Source: Neomoorella sulfitireducens (GTDB taxonomy: Bacteria > Bacillota > DSM-521 > Neomoorellales > Neomoorellaceae). Taken from it: a DNA stretch of 64,000 nt. Under the pieces are notes generated by a model. The model was not told the DNA's origin and ran no database searches. It was given only the letters and a program-made list of their open reading frames with translations. Shown here in pieces: positions 35,053 through 44,099 of this stretch. Each line of letters begins with the position of its first letter. Positions within the stretch are counted from its first letter, which is position 1. The DNA lies in assembly GCF_024733845.1 (NCBI RefSeq), contig NZ_JANRHG010000001.1, positions 1-64,000 of the forward strand. Direction: 5' to 3'. Made by a program: the position numbers and the translations under genes.

Positions 35053-35577
35053 TTACAGTTGCCCGTCCCGGTCGCGGTGGGCGAGGCGAGAGGACGCGGC
35101 GGCGGCGATGGCGGCCACCAGGTCGTCGAGAAAGGTATTGACCTTTTCGTTCTTCTTGCCGTTGACCACGCCGATGATGCCCGGCTTGACCTTGTCAAGG
35201 TAACCGAAGTTGGTAAAACCTATGGAACCGTAAATGTTGACGATGCTCAGGGCCATGACTTCATCAATGCCGTAGAGGCCGTCATCAATCTTCAACATGG
35301 TAGCCAGGGGTTCGGCCAGTTGCCCCTTTTCGGCCAGTTCGTCAATGGCTATGCCGGTAAAGACGGCGTTCTGGACCTCCCGCTTTTCAAGCACCCGCTC
35401 GACGCTCTCGCGGCAGGCGGCCAGGGTAAGTTGAGGAATATATTTTTGCTGGACTTCATATACCAGTTGAGCAATATCTTCTAATGTTACCCCCCGTCGC
35501 TCCAGCCAGGCTATAACCAGTTGTTTAAGCAAGAGGGAGCTGGTATACTGATTCTCCTTGGGTTGCGCCACACTCAC
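35053..35577 (-). CDS. pgpA: Phosphatidylglycerophosphatase A-like protein
   Basis: The 174-residue protein matches the Gram-positive PgpA/YutG type: AWLERRGVTLEDIAQLVYEVQ, CRESVERVLEKREVQNAVFTG, IDDGLYGIDEVMALSIVNIYGSIGFTNFGYLDKVKPGII, then KKNEKVNTFLDDLVAAIAAAA (quoted in parts). It removes phosphate from phosphatidylglycerophosphate in phospholipid synthesis. The start is GTG at 35577 after GGGGACCGGAG. It stands alone between the defence-like operon and the purine cluster. Confidence 0.85.
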   Translation of the reverse strand: MSVAQPKENQYTSSLLLKQLVIAWLERRGVTLEDIAQLVYEVQQKYIPQLTLAACRESVERVLEKREVQNAVFTGIAIDELAEKGQLAEPLATMLKIDDGLYGIDEVMALSIVNIYGSIGFTNFGYLDKVKPGIIGVVNGKKNEKVNTFLDDLVAAIAAAASSRLAHRDRDGQL

Positions 35578-35731
35578 TGCTCCGGTCCCCTTTGCTAAGA
35601 AGTAACCTTATTCTAACACAATTTTATTTTCCGTGGAACACATCTGAAAAAATCCTTTTTTTACCTGTGTAAAATCAGGGCTCCTCTTTCTTTCATAAGG
35701 AAGAAACTCTTCAAGTTGAGTTAAATTTTTA

Positions 35732-36964
35732 TTAAAAAGCCGCCTTATGGAAAACAACTATGCTCTCCCGCGACGGCTGCCGCCCGTATTTACCCATTTG
35801 TTGGGCACTGTTACCCCGGTAGCGGACAACGATAATCTTACTGCAAGTCAGGCCGGCCTGTTCCCCCAGGATAGCTGTCAATTCATCAACAGGGACAGCT
35901 ATGCCGTAATAACGGGCATTACCAACTACGAGAGCTATCCTCCCCCCGGGGCGGCATACCCGCTTCATTTCCTGCAGGCAAAGGTAAATATCCCAGAAAT
36001 AACCGCGGATCATGCGGGGAATACGCCGGTCCGTACTAATGTTTTCCAATTTAGTGACTATATTCGTAAGCTGAGGAGGCTCTTCATAATTTCTAGCCGG
36101 GCGTTCCGGTCGCGCTTCCGGATGGGAATGAAGGCTCTGGTATCGGATCTGGCGCGTATCCTCATAACTTAAAAAGTCAAACATCAATTCTATGCCATAA
36201 ACCCTGGTGTAATCATGCCTGTTGGGATAAGGAGGTGAAGTGATAACGGCGGAATAAGTATCACCCGCATCGGGTAGCTGGCGCGCATCGGCCTGGTCTG
36301 CCAGCCATAAATCCTGGCGCGGCATTTTCGACTGGTGCAGGTCATCAAGCATGGCCTCCACCCGGGCAGCAAAAGCCTCCGGCAGGGAGGTAATATCCTT
36401 ATCCCGGTGGACCCATTGTAACCAGCCACCGGTAGCCAGGGCCTGGCTGTATTCTGGTATAAGCGCCAGTAAAGCCAGGCGGAAAAAATCTTTCGCTTCT
36501 CTGGAACAGGTTAGACTGGCAATCTGCCCTTTAATTTTATCAAAGGCGGCCAGCATTTTTCCCGGCAGGGCTTTCTGCACCAGTTCGGGATATGATGGCA
36601 AGGGTTTTTCTGTCACTGGAAAGCGTAGTCGTTCCTGCAAGATCTGCCACTGCCGGCTTAAACTCTGCCAGTCATAACCGGCCGACTTTACATTGGTTAC
36701 CATTACCGCCAGGGGCATGATATCATATCCCCGGGCGGGAACCCCCCTTTCCCGGGCCGCTAATACAGTCGTTCCCGCACCGACAAAGGGGTCTAGGATG
36801 TAATCCGATTGGTCCAGGTGCCAATCATCAATCAAGGCCTGCACAAGCTCGCTGGTAAAGCTATGGGGGAAGACAAACCAGCGGTGCACCGGCTTATTAT
36901 ATAAACCTCTGGGGGTTACCCACCATTTCCAATCCGTCTTATCTTCCAGGTTAAAACCAGGCAT
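35732..36964 (-). CDS. DNA methyltransferase of the SPPY (amino-methylating, beta-type) class
   Basis: The 410-residue protein has the SAM motif DPFVGAGTT (near 58) after the catalytic-side N-terminus, and the catalytic motif TSPPYPNRHDYTRVY (near 240), with GGRIALVVGNARYYGI later. TSPPY is typical of N4-cytosine and some N6-adenine methylases. There is no nuclease motif. It is the last gene of a four-gene operon, eight bases after the HerA-like gene. In that setting it may mark host DNA, while the first gene's own methylase domain marks the other strand or site. The recognition sequence is unknown. Confidence 0.88.
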   Translation of the reverse strand: MPGFNLEDKTDWKWWVTPRGLYNKPVHRWFVFPHSFTSELVQALIDDWHLDQSDYILDPFVGAGTTVLAARERGVPARGYDIMPLAVMVTNVKSAGYDWQSLSRQWQILQERLRFPVTEKPLPSYPELVQKALPGKMLAAFDKIKGQIASLTCSREAKDFFRLALLALIPEYSQALATGGWLQWVHRDKDITSLPEAFAARVEAMLDDLHQSKMPRQDLWLADQADARQLPDAGDTYSAVITSPPYPNRHDYTRVYGIELMFDFLSYEDTRQIRYQSLHSHPEARPERPARNYEEPPQLTNIVTKLENISTDRRIPRMIRGYFWDIYLCLQEMKRVCRPGGRIALVVGNARYYGIAVPVDELTAILGEQAGLTCSKIIVVRYRGNSAQQMGKYGRQPSRESIVVFHKAAF

Positions 36965-36972
36965 TGCTTATC

Positions 36973-38733
36973 TTACCCCAAATGCTCATGGCCAATGGCC
37001 TGGTAGGCCGGTATAGGAAATTCAATTTTCACCGGTTGCCGGTAGATAGGATGACTCAGTAAAAGCTCTCCCTTATCCAGGCGGGTTAAATGGGCTTTAA
37101 TATCCTGGGGAATAAAACGATAAGCAGGATCGCTCAATTCAGAAGCGTCGCTGCGGCCGATAACCCTGGTGGCACAGTTGCCAATAACCTGGGGGTGAAC
37201 CTCACTCATAAATTGTTCCGCGGAAATAAGAACAACTCCCAGGGACCTACCACGGGCGGCAATGTCGAGGACATATTCAATTACCGACGATTCCCCTTCA
37301 CTGCGCCGGGCTGGGGCATATTTGTTTAACTCATCGACGAAAATTATAACCTTTCTAGGCAATTCGTGTCGCTCATCAATTGTAGCCTCGGCATACATAC
37401 CGTAGACCTCCTTGATGATATGCCCGAAGACCAGGGATCGTTCTTCATCGGTCAGATTGGCTATATCGACCACCACGGTCTGGCCACCCTGGATCTGGCG
37501 GATTTCCTCCCCCAGATTGGCGGCGCGACGCGGCGACCTTTGTTCTACAAACAGGCCTGACTGGTGGTTGACCACCACCCGCCTTAAGATGCGGATAAAG
37601 CGCCCTACCGAAGAAGCTGCAACCTGATTGTGTTTTTGCGGGATGCCCTTATCCATCAATGGGGGGCCATTGAGCAGGTTATTCCATGTCCGGACATTTT
37701 GCCAGGCTTTCTCCCCGTTCATTATCCCTTGCTGGATCTCGCCTACCAGGGCCCCCAGGGTATCCCAGGGGTCCGGGACCCTGATCAGGAGCCCCAGGCC
37801 GGGACCGGGGTGGGACCGGTTACCGACGACGTCCTCCAGGGAATAAGCATAAATATGAAACTGATCCGGTGGTTCACCAAAGCAATTCGGCATCCCAGTA
37901 GTCTGGGTTTGCTTGCCCCAGGGAAGCAAGTAACGCACATTGGTAAAGGGTTGGGGTTGCAGGCCCAGGTAATCCCACATCTCGAGCTGTTCCGGTTTTA
38001 TATCCCGGCGCGGCCTGTCGATTACCAGCAGGTCGTTTTGTTTCACGTTTAGGAGAATTACGGCGATATCTTTTGCCCCAACCGACTGCAGAATAGACTG
38101 GATCAGGAACATGGCATAGGAGGTTTTGGTAGCCAGACCAGATATGCCGGCAATATTGATGTGGGCACCTTCGGGCCCGAGGACGTAGCGCTTATCCAGG
38201 AAGACCCTGGCCCTGGTGCCGTTGGACATCTGGATAAGACCGGCGGGAATGGTGACCCTTTCCCGGTGTTCCTTTTCATATTCAAACATCTTATCGATAC
38301 CCAGGGCAATATGAATGCCGGCTTCAACGGCAAAGGAAACAGGTGCCCCGTTTTGGACCGGCATATAAATCCCAGCCGGGTAACGTTTGGGTTCAACCGG
38401 ATCATAGTTGGCCAGGACATTTACTTCTGCAACATTGACACCCTGGCGGGGTGTCTGGGGGGTTATTGCTGGATTGCCAAAATCGCTGGAAATATAGTTG
38501 GCGAGGTGAGAGGGAGCATCGGTGACCTGTTTGATATTGGTGACTAGGCCGAAGGTTCTCGTACCCGCCATTTGCTCCGCTTCCACAATATCAAAGGGAT
38601 TTAAGATCTCATCGGTGGCCAGCCACAGGCAAAATTTTTCTGAAGAATTGGGCTCCCTCTCGGTAGCCGAGGCCTGGCCTATCACTTTGCTCTTCCCTTG
38701 CTCCGCCACGCCGTCAATTTTTGAATCTGGCAT
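36973..38733 (-). CDS. HerA-like FtsK-fold ATPase (HAS-barrel ATPase) partner of NurA
   Basis: The 586-residue protein has an N-terminal beta-barrel-like region (about 30-150), a P-loop region AGISGLATKTSYAMFLI (near 195-210), Walker B VIIFVDELNKYAP (near 460), and the HerA sensor segment GRSLGVVLISAEQFMSEV with CATRVIGR. HerA hexamers pump DNA and drive the NurA nuclease. The P-loop departs from GxxxxGK[ST], with Thr before the Lys. The ATG at 38733 is preceded by GGGGAGGG; an earlier ATG at 38781 overlaps the NurA gene and lacks a site. It follows the NurA-like gene by 31 bases. Confidence 0.85.
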   Translation of the reverse strand: MPDSKIDGVAEQGKSKVIGQASATEREPNSSEKFCLWLATDEILNPFDIVEAEQMAGTRTFGLVTNIKQVTDAPSHLANYISSDFGNPAITPQTPRQGVNVAEVNVLANYDPVEPKRYPAGIYMPVQNGAPVSFAVEAGIHIALGIDKMFEYEKEHRERVTIPAGLIQMSNGTRARVFLDKRYVLGPEGAHINIAGISGLATKTSYAMFLIQSILQSVGAKDIAVILLNVKQNDLLVIDRPRRDIKPEQLEMWDYLGLQPQPFTNVRYLLPWGKQTQTTGMPNCFGEPPDQFHIYAYSLEDVVGNRSHPGPGLGLLIRVPDPWDTLGALVGEIQQGIMNGEKAWQNVRTWNNLLNGPPLMDKGIPQKHNQVAASSVGRFIRILRRVVVNHQSGLFVEQRSPRRAANLGEEIRQIQGGQTVVVDIANLTDEERSLVFGHIIKEVYGMYAEATIDERHELPRKVIIFVDELNKYAPARRSEGESSVIEYVLDIAARGRSLGVVLISAEQFMSEVHPQVIGNCATRVIGRSDASELSDPAYRFIPQDIKAHLTRLDKGELLLSHPIYRQPVKIEFPIPAYQAIGHEHLG

Positions 38734-38764
38734 TGACAATCCCTCCCCTGTATAACTAACCGCC

Positions 38765-39886
38765 TCATAAGCCCTGGACATCCAGGGGCCATTTCAAGCC
38801 TGCTTTTAGCACTTCGATAGAAATAAAGCTATTCTTTATCGCTTGTTCGGCAAGGTATATGGCGTACAGGTGGGCATGCCAGCGGCTATCTTTACCGTAG
38901 GGGGCCACCTGGCGTTCGGCGATAAGAGCTCCTGATATTTCGTTAATTAACTCTGAGGGAACAGCTTCCATACCGAAATTGGGATACTCAACTTTTAATA
39001 CCCCCATCAGCGGGTAATCAAGGTGCTTTTGTTCTCTAATGCGCACATACCATACCGCCATTTTCCCCGCGCGGGCGGCAAAGGCACACGTCCGGGCAGA
39101 AAAAGGCAGGTCTGCCAGCAGGTCGTAGAGGTTAACTACACGGCCGCCCCGGGCACCCGGCAGTTTGAAACGCGGCTGGCGGTTAAAAGATTTAGCAACC
39201 CCCAAAAACTGTGGCACTGTATGCCAGCGAAACAGGTCTTTACTTAAACTACCGTCAAGGACCAGCCATTGCCCTCCGGGGCGTGCCAGCGACCGTCCCA
39301 GCTCATCTTCAAGCACGGCCATAAGATGATGCGCCTTGTGGGCGGCACGGGAACGAGGTTCTTTGCCCGGTGAGGAAATCTCCGTCTCACCATCATCTTC
39401 CATCGTATCATGAAAAGCGAAAAGCGGCCCGGCGTTGTTGACAAGTTCTTCCACGCGCTCGCCAAAGGATACCGCCTGTTTATCCATCATTAGAACGATT
39501 TTATGCCGTATACCCGCCACCTTGATACGGCCGTTGTCCGTGCGGTAGACTGCCGCCGCTCCGATTTGCGCCACGTGAACGGGGCTGCGGCGGTTGCCCT
39601 CAATCACATCACCCAGGAAATAGGTGCGTGCCGAACCGTCTAAAAAGTAGCGCAGTAAATGGCGTTCCGTCCGGTATACCGGTTGCAGGCTGACGTATGG
39701 TTGCCGGTTCGGCGCTTCCAGCAGGACATCGAATATTTGCTCATCCCCGGTACGGAGACGGTCGATTACTTCTTCATGATCGGGGCGGGTAAGGTCCTCC
39801 ATGGCCTGGCCAGTCGCCGGGAGTACCCGGCCTTCCTCCAGGATCACCTTTAAAGCCGGCATCAAGCCGCTAAAGGGATTGGGCAT
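38765..39886 (-). CDS. NurA-domain nuclease
   Basis: The 373-residue protein shows the NurA RNase-H-like core: an Asp in YFLDGSARTYFLGD (near 80), WLVLDGSLSKDLF (near 205), an acidic/EYP segment LKVEYPNFG (near 300), and a C-terminal His in RWHAHLYAIYLAEQAIKNSF (near 335). NurA cuts single- and double-stranded DNA with Mn2+ and works with HerA. The ATG at 39886 lies two bases after the preceding stop with GAGGAGG inside the end of that gene. In archaea HerA-NurA resects DNA ends. Here the pairing with methyltransferases points to defence. Confidence 0.82.
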   Translation of the reverse strand: MPNPFSGLMPALKVILEEGRVLPATGQAMEDLTRPDHEEVIDRLRTGDEQIFDVLLEAPNRQPYVSLQPVYRTERHLLRYFLDGSARTYFLGDVIEGNRRSPVHVAQIGAAAVYRTDNGRIKVAGIRHKIVLMMDKQAVSFGERVEELVNNAGPLFAFHDTMEDDGETEISSPGKEPRSRAAHKAHHLMAVLEDELGRSLARPGGQWLVLDGSLSKDLFRWHTVPQFLGVAKSFNRQPRFKLPGARGGRVVNLYDLLADLPFSARTCAFAARAGKMAVWYVRIREQKHLDYPLMGVLKVEYPNFGMEAVPSELINEISGALIAERQVAPYGKDSRWHAHLYAIYLAEQAIKNSFISIEVLKAGLKWPLDVQGL

Positions 39887-39888
39887 TA

Positions 39889-42800
39889 TCAGGCCTCCTC
39901 CAGGCACCTCTGAATCTCGGCCAGTTCTTCATCTGATAGTTGCCAGATCCGGGCGGCGGCGCGATCAATCTCTGCTTCCAGGCGGCGCACTTCGGCTTCG
40001 CTACCGGCCGCGGCTGCCTGGTGGGCAGCACAGGACAGTTTGGCCAGGTTCCGGTGCAAGTCGTTGCGGGGGGAATACCTGGGAATTTTTATGTGGCGAA
40101 GAATATGAGTATCCATTTGAATCTCTACTGCATATGAAGTCACCGTCAAAAGAGTTGGGGAAGAGTTTAACATGGCACATAAGTAATAAGCTTCATCATT
40201 GGAATGCGTTTCTACCATCATGAGCTTGTGGTCAGGAATAACAGGACGTCCTGCCACTGGACCTATTACTGCAGCAGTAAATTCGGATGCCTGTTCCCGC
40301 CAGACAACTTTCCAGGGGGCGAAGGTAAACGGGCTGATATTGAACATCGACCAGTAGGGATCATTTGCTCCAAAGTAACGCCGAAAAGTGGCTCTATTCC
40401 GGAGGATGGTTTCAAATCGGGCCAGGTAAGCATGAGTCCGGGGATACTTTGAGGCCATTTCCTCCAGTGCTATACCCCGCCGCGTTGCGGGGTCCTGGGC
40501 CATGATGATATAAAGCGATGGGTTCGCCTGCCAGCGTCTCACATCCCGCCCGCGTAGCAGGGGAAAGAGTAAATCCTGTTCCACAGCCGCCTGGATACGA
40601 GGCACGTCGCGTTTAATCCCTTCAGTCACATTGGTGATCAGCACCAGTCCCCCAGGACGCTTGCCGGTAACCTCTACCCAGTAAACCCCGTTGGCTCCTC
40701 CGGTATAACTTCCCGCATGGGCGGTGTAGGAAGAACCCCCCATCACCCGGCGGAGAGCTTTAAGCGCTTTTAAACGCGCCGTAATCCACGCCGAGGTCGT
40801 ATCATCTTCCTGTACCGGTTCCGCATACCACTGGTGGAAAGTGGCTTTAGCGCTGGTCACTTCCTCATAAGGGGTATCAAAACCTATACTGCTCCCCCGG
40901 CCGCTCTGCTTCTTTTTCCAGTTACTATAAGCAACGGGATATTTAACTTCCCGGCCTTTAGAAAAGATAGCTACCGCCGTCCTGTTGGTAGCACCCTCGA
41001 AGGGATTTAAATCAACCATATCCTCCACCAGTAAAGGTCCAAAGGGCGTGCCGTCGGGAAGGCGGAAGCGCCGGAAACCCTGGCCGGCGCCCGAAGTTTT
41101 AAACAGGCTTTGGGTCAGAATAAAACCAAGTTTGCCACCGCGGCGTAGGTATTTATCTACGGCAACATAGGTCATAAGCATAGCGATATCTTTTTTGCCC
41201 TTACCCAGGATCGTATCCATACCGCCATGGGGGAAGAGGCCATAGTACTCAAAAAGGGAACGTATTTCCTGGCGGTACTCGTCAGGCAGGTTTTCCCAAT
41301 TAACCCAGGGGGGATTGCCAATCACGTAATCACATTGCTCCAAGAAAAGGGGAGTGAAGGCGTTTTTGATAATACGCGCCCACACACCATCCAATCCCTG
41401 CACGTGGAGAGTATAAAGCTGGCGATAAAGGGATACCAGGTCCTCCCGGGTGGCCTCCAATTCCTCCGGATCCAGCCTGGCGGCATCCGCAAACCGGGCC
41501 AGAAAAGCCTTTACACCGGTGCCTGCGGCAACAGTTTCATCTAGGACATCGGCCAAGATGTCCATCCTCTGACGCCCGGCAAGGATAGCTGGTATACGAA
41601 ATACGCCCACTGAAGTCTTTAACGGATAAACATCACCATCAAATAGACCTGTCCCCCGACCGGGGGTGAGGATTGAATCCGCCTGGTAAACAGGAATAGA
41701 AATATCCCCGCGGCGAAAAGACAATAAATCACCCAACGCCAACAGGTAGTTTGTCCTGGCGGCGATTACAGCCAGTGGATTGAGATCAAAACCCACGACG
41801 TTATTAAGTATCGCTTCCAGAGTTAAGACCGGATCTTTATGGTTGCGTTCGGCCCGCTTTCGGATGTGTTTGATGAGCAGGACCAGGAAAGTACCGGAAC
41901 CACAGGAAGGATCGAGGATGCGCTTATCGGAATGGCCCAGGTCAGCAGTTCCCAGGGTCATCCGGATCAGCCTTTCCGCCAGCCAGTCCGGTGTATAATA
42001 TTCACCCAGGGTATGCCTGATTTCCCGGGGCAGGAGGGTATGATAAAGTTTTTTCAACAGGTCGCGCGCATTTTCCGGTGCCAGTTCCAAGGCACCAGGA
42101 TCATAATCGGCTAAGCGCTGCAATAAATGGCTTACCACGCCGGCAATATTTTCATTCCAGGCTGCCAGGTACCAGCCAAAAAAATCACCTTCCAAAAAGT
42201 TGCGGATGCCGTATTCCCGGAAAAGACCACCGCGCTCCATCTCCGTCAGGGCCTGTTTCAGTTCATCTCCTGTCAGGGATGCCAGCCGGGCTAGCATATC
42301 ATTTGTACCGCCGGCAAACCGCGACGCTGCCATGGTAGCGATTAACTTGATTAACAGGGCGTAGTATGTATGTATAGCAAAAATAACCTTCGCCGGGTCG
42401 ACCTGATCGGGCTTCAGCCCCATGCCATTGACAAAACGGCGGAATTCACCCTTCTTTTCCAGGCCAGCCTTCCATTCCCGGTATTCAGTAACTTCACCAT
42501 AAAAGAGATGCCACTGTTCATAAAGCCTGGCTACCAGAGGATGCCCTGGGTTATGGATGGCTTGGTAAAAGGCCTGGACGGCGCGTTGAGCCCGCAGGGT
42601 AAGGGGGCCAAAATCAGCCAGCAGGTTTTCCGGGACCAGGGCCGCTCCGGTAGCCAGGGAAAAGAGCAACCTCAAGAAGCGGGTGGTTGAAGCCGGGTTT
42701 ACTGGGACCGGATCATCTACTGACCAGCCTTCACCGACTCGCCGGACAAAGATAAAATAATGCCCATCTAGAGCTACGCCAGCCAGGCGTTGTACATCCC

Positions 42801-43131
42801 GCCGTTCCCTAGCGGCAACATCGTTAATATAATCTTTAACCTGTTGGATGATGTCATTATTCCTGCGTCCCTGATTGCTGGGTTTAATCACGCCTGGCTT
42901 TTTGTACTCCAGGATCAGGCGGTTATATACAGAATCTACCCGGCCGCGGGCTACAGCAAATTCATCGCGCGGGATGATCGTCAGCCCGGCTGCAACCCCG
43001 GCTTCTTCCAGGATGCGGGTCGCCTCGCGGCGGAAATCCGACTCTGTTCTCCCCCAACTGGCTGCTGTTAGCAGTTCCCGGGCTACTACAGGCCCTAATT
43101 GAGCGGCCATTTGCTCCAGGTCCGTCACCAT
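39889..43131 (-). CDS. Type IIG-like restriction-modification protein (nuclease + N6-adenine methyltransferase + specificity region)
   Basis: The 1080-residue protein has an N-terminal PD-(D/E)xK-like region with Asp66, Glu75 and Lys77 (RVDSVYNRLILEYKKPG), a helical linker, then a gamma-type methyltransferase with TLGEYYTPDWLAERL, motif I DPSCGSGTFLVLL near 407, FDLNPLAVIAARTNYL, and motif IV NPPWVNW near 603. A C-terminal target-recognition region follows (about 750-1060) with ENI-type repeats and a coiled end. The ATG at 43131 has GAGAGG upstream; a GTG at 43146 has none. It is the first gene of the four-gene operon. It could also act like the PglX methylase of BREX, but the nuclease-like N-terminus favours a IIG design. 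Confidence 0.85.
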   Translation of the reverse strand: MVTDLEQMAAQLGPVVARELLTAASWGRTESDFRREATRILEEAGVAAGLTIIPRDEFAVARGRVDSVYNRLILEYKKPGVIKPSNQGRRNNDIIQQVKDYINDVAARERRDVQRLAGVALDGHYFIFVRRVGEGWSVDDPVPVNPASTTRFLRLLFSLATGAALVPENLLADFGPLTLRAQRAVQAFYQAIHNPGHPLVARLYEQWHLFYGEVTEYREWKAGLEKKGEFRRFVNGMGLKPDQVDPAKVIFAIHTYYALLIKLIATMAASRFAGGTNDMLARLASLTGDELKQALTEMERGGLFREYGIRNFLEGDFFGWYLAAWNENIAGVVSHLLQRLADYDPGALELAPENARDLLKKLYHTLLPREIRHTLGEYYTPDWLAERLIRMTLGTADLGHSDKRILDPSCGSGTFLVLLIKHIRKRAERNHKDPVLTLEAILNNVVGFDLNPLAVIAARTNYLLALGDLLSFRRGDISIPVYQADSILTPGRGTGLFDGDVYPLKTSVGVFRIPAILAGRQRMDILADVLDETVAAGTGVKAFLARFADAARLDPEELEATREDLVSLYRQLYTLHVQGLDGVWARIIKNAFTPLFLEQCDYVIGNPPWVNWENLPDEYRQEIRSLFEYYGLFPHGGMDTILGKGKKDIAMLMTYVAVDKYLRRGGKLGFILTQSLFKTSGAGQGFRRFRLPDGTPFGPLLVEDMVDLNPFEGATNRTAVAIFSKGREVKYPVAYSNWKKKQSGRGSSIGFDTPYEEVTSAKATFHQWYAEPVQEDDTTSAWITARLKALKALRRVMGGSSYTAHAGSYTGGANGVYWVEVTGKRPGGLVLITNVTEGIKRDVPRIQAAVEQDLLFPLLRGRDVRRWQANPSLYIIMAQDPATRRGIALEEMASKYPRTHAYLARFETILRNRATFRRYFGANDPYWSMFNISPFTFAPWKVVWREQASEFTAAVIGPVAGRPVIPDHKLMMVETHSNDEAYYLCAMLNSSPTLLTVTSYAVEIQMDTHILRHIKIPRYSPRNDLHRNLAKLSCAAHQAAAAGSEAEVRRLEAEIDRAAARIWQLSDEELAEIQRCLEEA

Positions 43132-43222
43132 AGGAAATCCTCTCACCGGTTACCCGGAGATAAAGTTCCGGGTCATTCTCCTACCCAGTCTTTTTCGCTA
43201 TTAAAGGCTAAATTTCCTGCTC

Positions 43223-44038
43223 TTAGCCGGTAATTTTATCCTTCCCTAACCGCCCCTGCAGGTGCAGGATCGCCTCCAGCACACCCCCGGCGACGGCCCG
43301 GGCTTTTTCGGAAATGGTGAAGCAGTAGTCCCGCTCACCGCGGGGATCGATATCGCCGGCCTTCATACCCGGGGTAACCTCCAGGCCGTCGTGGAGGATA
43401 CCCCGCAGCACGCCGCTGATCCGCGCCGGCAGGGGCACTTCACCGACCATAGCTACTATTTCGCCGGCGGCTACCGGGTCGCCGATAACCTTGCATCCCT
43501 TGAAAATACCATCTGCCGGCGCCCTTAAAACCCTTGCCTCGGTATAGCCCATGACTTCCCCCGGGATGCCGGTATTGGGCAGGGCTTCGCCTTCCCAGAT
43601 GACACGACCCAGATAATGGCCGCGTTTGGTCTCTACAACTGCATGGGCGTCCCGGCCGGCCGTGAATCCCGGTCCCAGGGCAATAACAATTGGCGCCTGG
43701 TCGATACTTGTCCCCAGGTTGGTCTTGGTCAGGATGGCATCCACGATAATTTCCGGCCTGAGGGCGGCAATAACCCGCGCCTCAGGATCCACCATCACGG
43801 CAATTTCTCCCCGCATGGTTTGCGCCAGGGCCTCCTCCGGCCCGGTAACCAGGCGGGCCGTAACTCCCTCTACAGTAGTGGCGCCGGAATAAACCGCTTC
43901 CGCAAAGGCCACGGCCCGGCGGATCACCGTAGGCCGGGGAATCTCCGTCATGATTACCAGAAAACCTGCTTGATGGAGACGGTGGGCCACACCGCTGGCC
44001 AGGTCCCCCGCCCCTTTGATGACTACCAGATGCTGCAC
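43223..44038 (-). CDS. yqeB: YqeB: selenium-dependent molybdenum hydroxylase maturation protein
   Basis: The 271-residue protein begins QHLVVIKGAGDLASGVAHRL, a Rossmann-like loop, followed by MTEIPRPTVIRRAVAF, IALGPGFTAG, GHYLGRVIWEG and a biotin-lipoyl-like end (GSPVAAGE-type turn KVIGDPVAAGEIVAMVG). This is the EF2563/YqeB family that accompanies selenium-dependent molybdenum hydroxylases. The GTG at 44038 is preceded by GGGGGCAGG and gives the family's usual length. It follows the YqeC-MocA gene by about 60 bases and precedes the defence-like operon by 91. Confidence 0.88.
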   Translation of the reverse strand: MQHLVVIKGAGDLASGVAHRLHQAGFLVIMTEIPRPTVIRRAVAFAEAVYSGATTVEGVTARLVTGPEEALAQTMRGEIAVMVDPEARVIAALRPEIIVDAILTKTNLGTSIDQAPIVIALGPGFTAGRDAHAVVETKRGHYLGRVIWEGEALPNTGIPGEVMGYTEARVLRAPADGIFKGCKVIGDPVAAGEIVAMVGEVPLPARISGVLRGILHDGLEVTPGMKAGDIDPRGERDYCFTISEKARAVAGGVLEAILHLQGRLGKDKITG

Positions 44039-44099
44039 TTTCCTGCCCCCTGAAACAAAATATGAGGCGTTACCACCATGAGCAGCGCCCACGTATACC

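Noticed and set aside
36973-43131. BREX or DISARM
   Set aside because: No PglZ, BrxC/BrxL or DrmA/B-like genes are present; NurA and HerA replace them.
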